Assembly (NCBI GenBank): GCA_037447655.1
Contig: JBBHKE010001395.1
Span: 434,001-498,000 of the forward strand
Direction: 5' to 3'
From: Zygnema cylindricum
Lineage: Eukaryota > Streptophyta > Zygnematophyceae > Zygnematales > Zygnemataceae
DNA: 64,000 nt
The notes beneath the pieces are model-generated. The model was not told the origin of the DNA. It saw only the letters and a program-made list of their open reading frames with translations, and did not search any database. This document shows, piece by piece, positions 63,779 to 64,000 of the stretch. Both the position numbers and the translations under genes were made by a program. How positions within the stretch are numbered: the first letter of the stretch is position 1; every line of letters starts with the position of its first letter.

Positions 63779-64000
63779 ACAACACCAAATAAGTCCAAGT
63801 ACGCCAAAGAAGTTCAAGTCCTTTGAATTTTGACACCACCAACGAGGTCCAAGTCCTTTGGATTTTGACACCACCAAAAAAGTCCAAGTCCTTGGAATCT
63901 TAAAACCACCAAAGAAGTCCAAGTCCTAAGGATTTTGACACTGCCAAAGAAGTCCAAGTTTTTGGGATTTTGAGACTGCAAAAGAAGTCCAAGTTTCGGA
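63779..64000. repeat. Intronic minisatellite, about 37-bp unit, running off the window
   Basis: At least six variants of 'caccaaagaagtccaagtcc' followed by 'ttggattttgaca'. The array reaches the last base of the window, so its full length is unknown. Confidence 0.85.

Overview
The window is nuclear DNA from a eukaryote of the green plant lineage. Three things point there. A minus-strand, multi-exon gene at 51.7-63.7 kb encodes a TMF/golgin-candidate-5-type Golgi coiled-coil protein that matches the land-plant form exon by exon. A stray exon at 57.5 kb resembles the magnesium-chelatase H subunit of chlorophyll synthesis. The primer-binding sites of the retrotransposons complement initiator tRNA-Met with a plant-type anticodon stem. 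The species cannot be fixed; abundant CpG in the repeats and the mix of element families suggest a seedless plant or streptophyte alga rather than a flowering plant, but this is inference.

Layout. 1-20.4 kb is a pile of repeats: MITE-like short inverted-repeat elements, a long inverted repeat (about 1.9-5.6 kb, outer end displaced to 17.6 kb), a solo LTR (3.4-4.4 kb), and a decayed minus-strand Ty1/copia element (5561-17591). That element has been hit twice, by a gag-only plus-strand LTR element inside its 3' LTR (6019-10611) and by a solo LTR inside its integrase (13440-14486). 20383-31884 is a tandem array of two Tnt1-like copia elements sharing the middle LTR (LTR-internal-LTR-internal-LTR) with one target-site duplication around the whole array. 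31.9-35.6 kb is AT-rich intergenic DNA with pyrimidine repeats. 35582-42279 is a nearly full-length plus-strand copia element with intact ends and target-site duplication but broken reading frames. 42.9-44.4 kb holds a decayed F-box/leucine-rich-repeat gene. 45.7-49 kb is a dead non-LTR retrotransposon with a restriction-like endonuclease domain. 49.37-49.86 kb is a 71-bp minisatellite.

51.7 kb to the right edge is the golgin gene, 15 distinct exons visible, N-terminal part beyond the window. Four of its exons with their introns lie in a 2.9-kb near-perfect tandem duplication (54145-57068 and 57684-60605), and the 0.6-kb spacer between copies carries the chelatase-like exon. The reading phases do not fit if every exon is used, so a normal protein requires skipping one copy, or the duplication is an assembly artefact.

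The most unusual observation is in the retrotransposons. In three separate elements the primer-binding site directly after the 5' LTR complements the anticodon arm (not the 3' end) of initiator tRNA-Met, and its ATG, the complement of the CAU anticodon, is in frame with gag and appears to be the gag start codon. The tandem Tnt1-like elements a few kb away use the ordinary 3'-end primer site instead.
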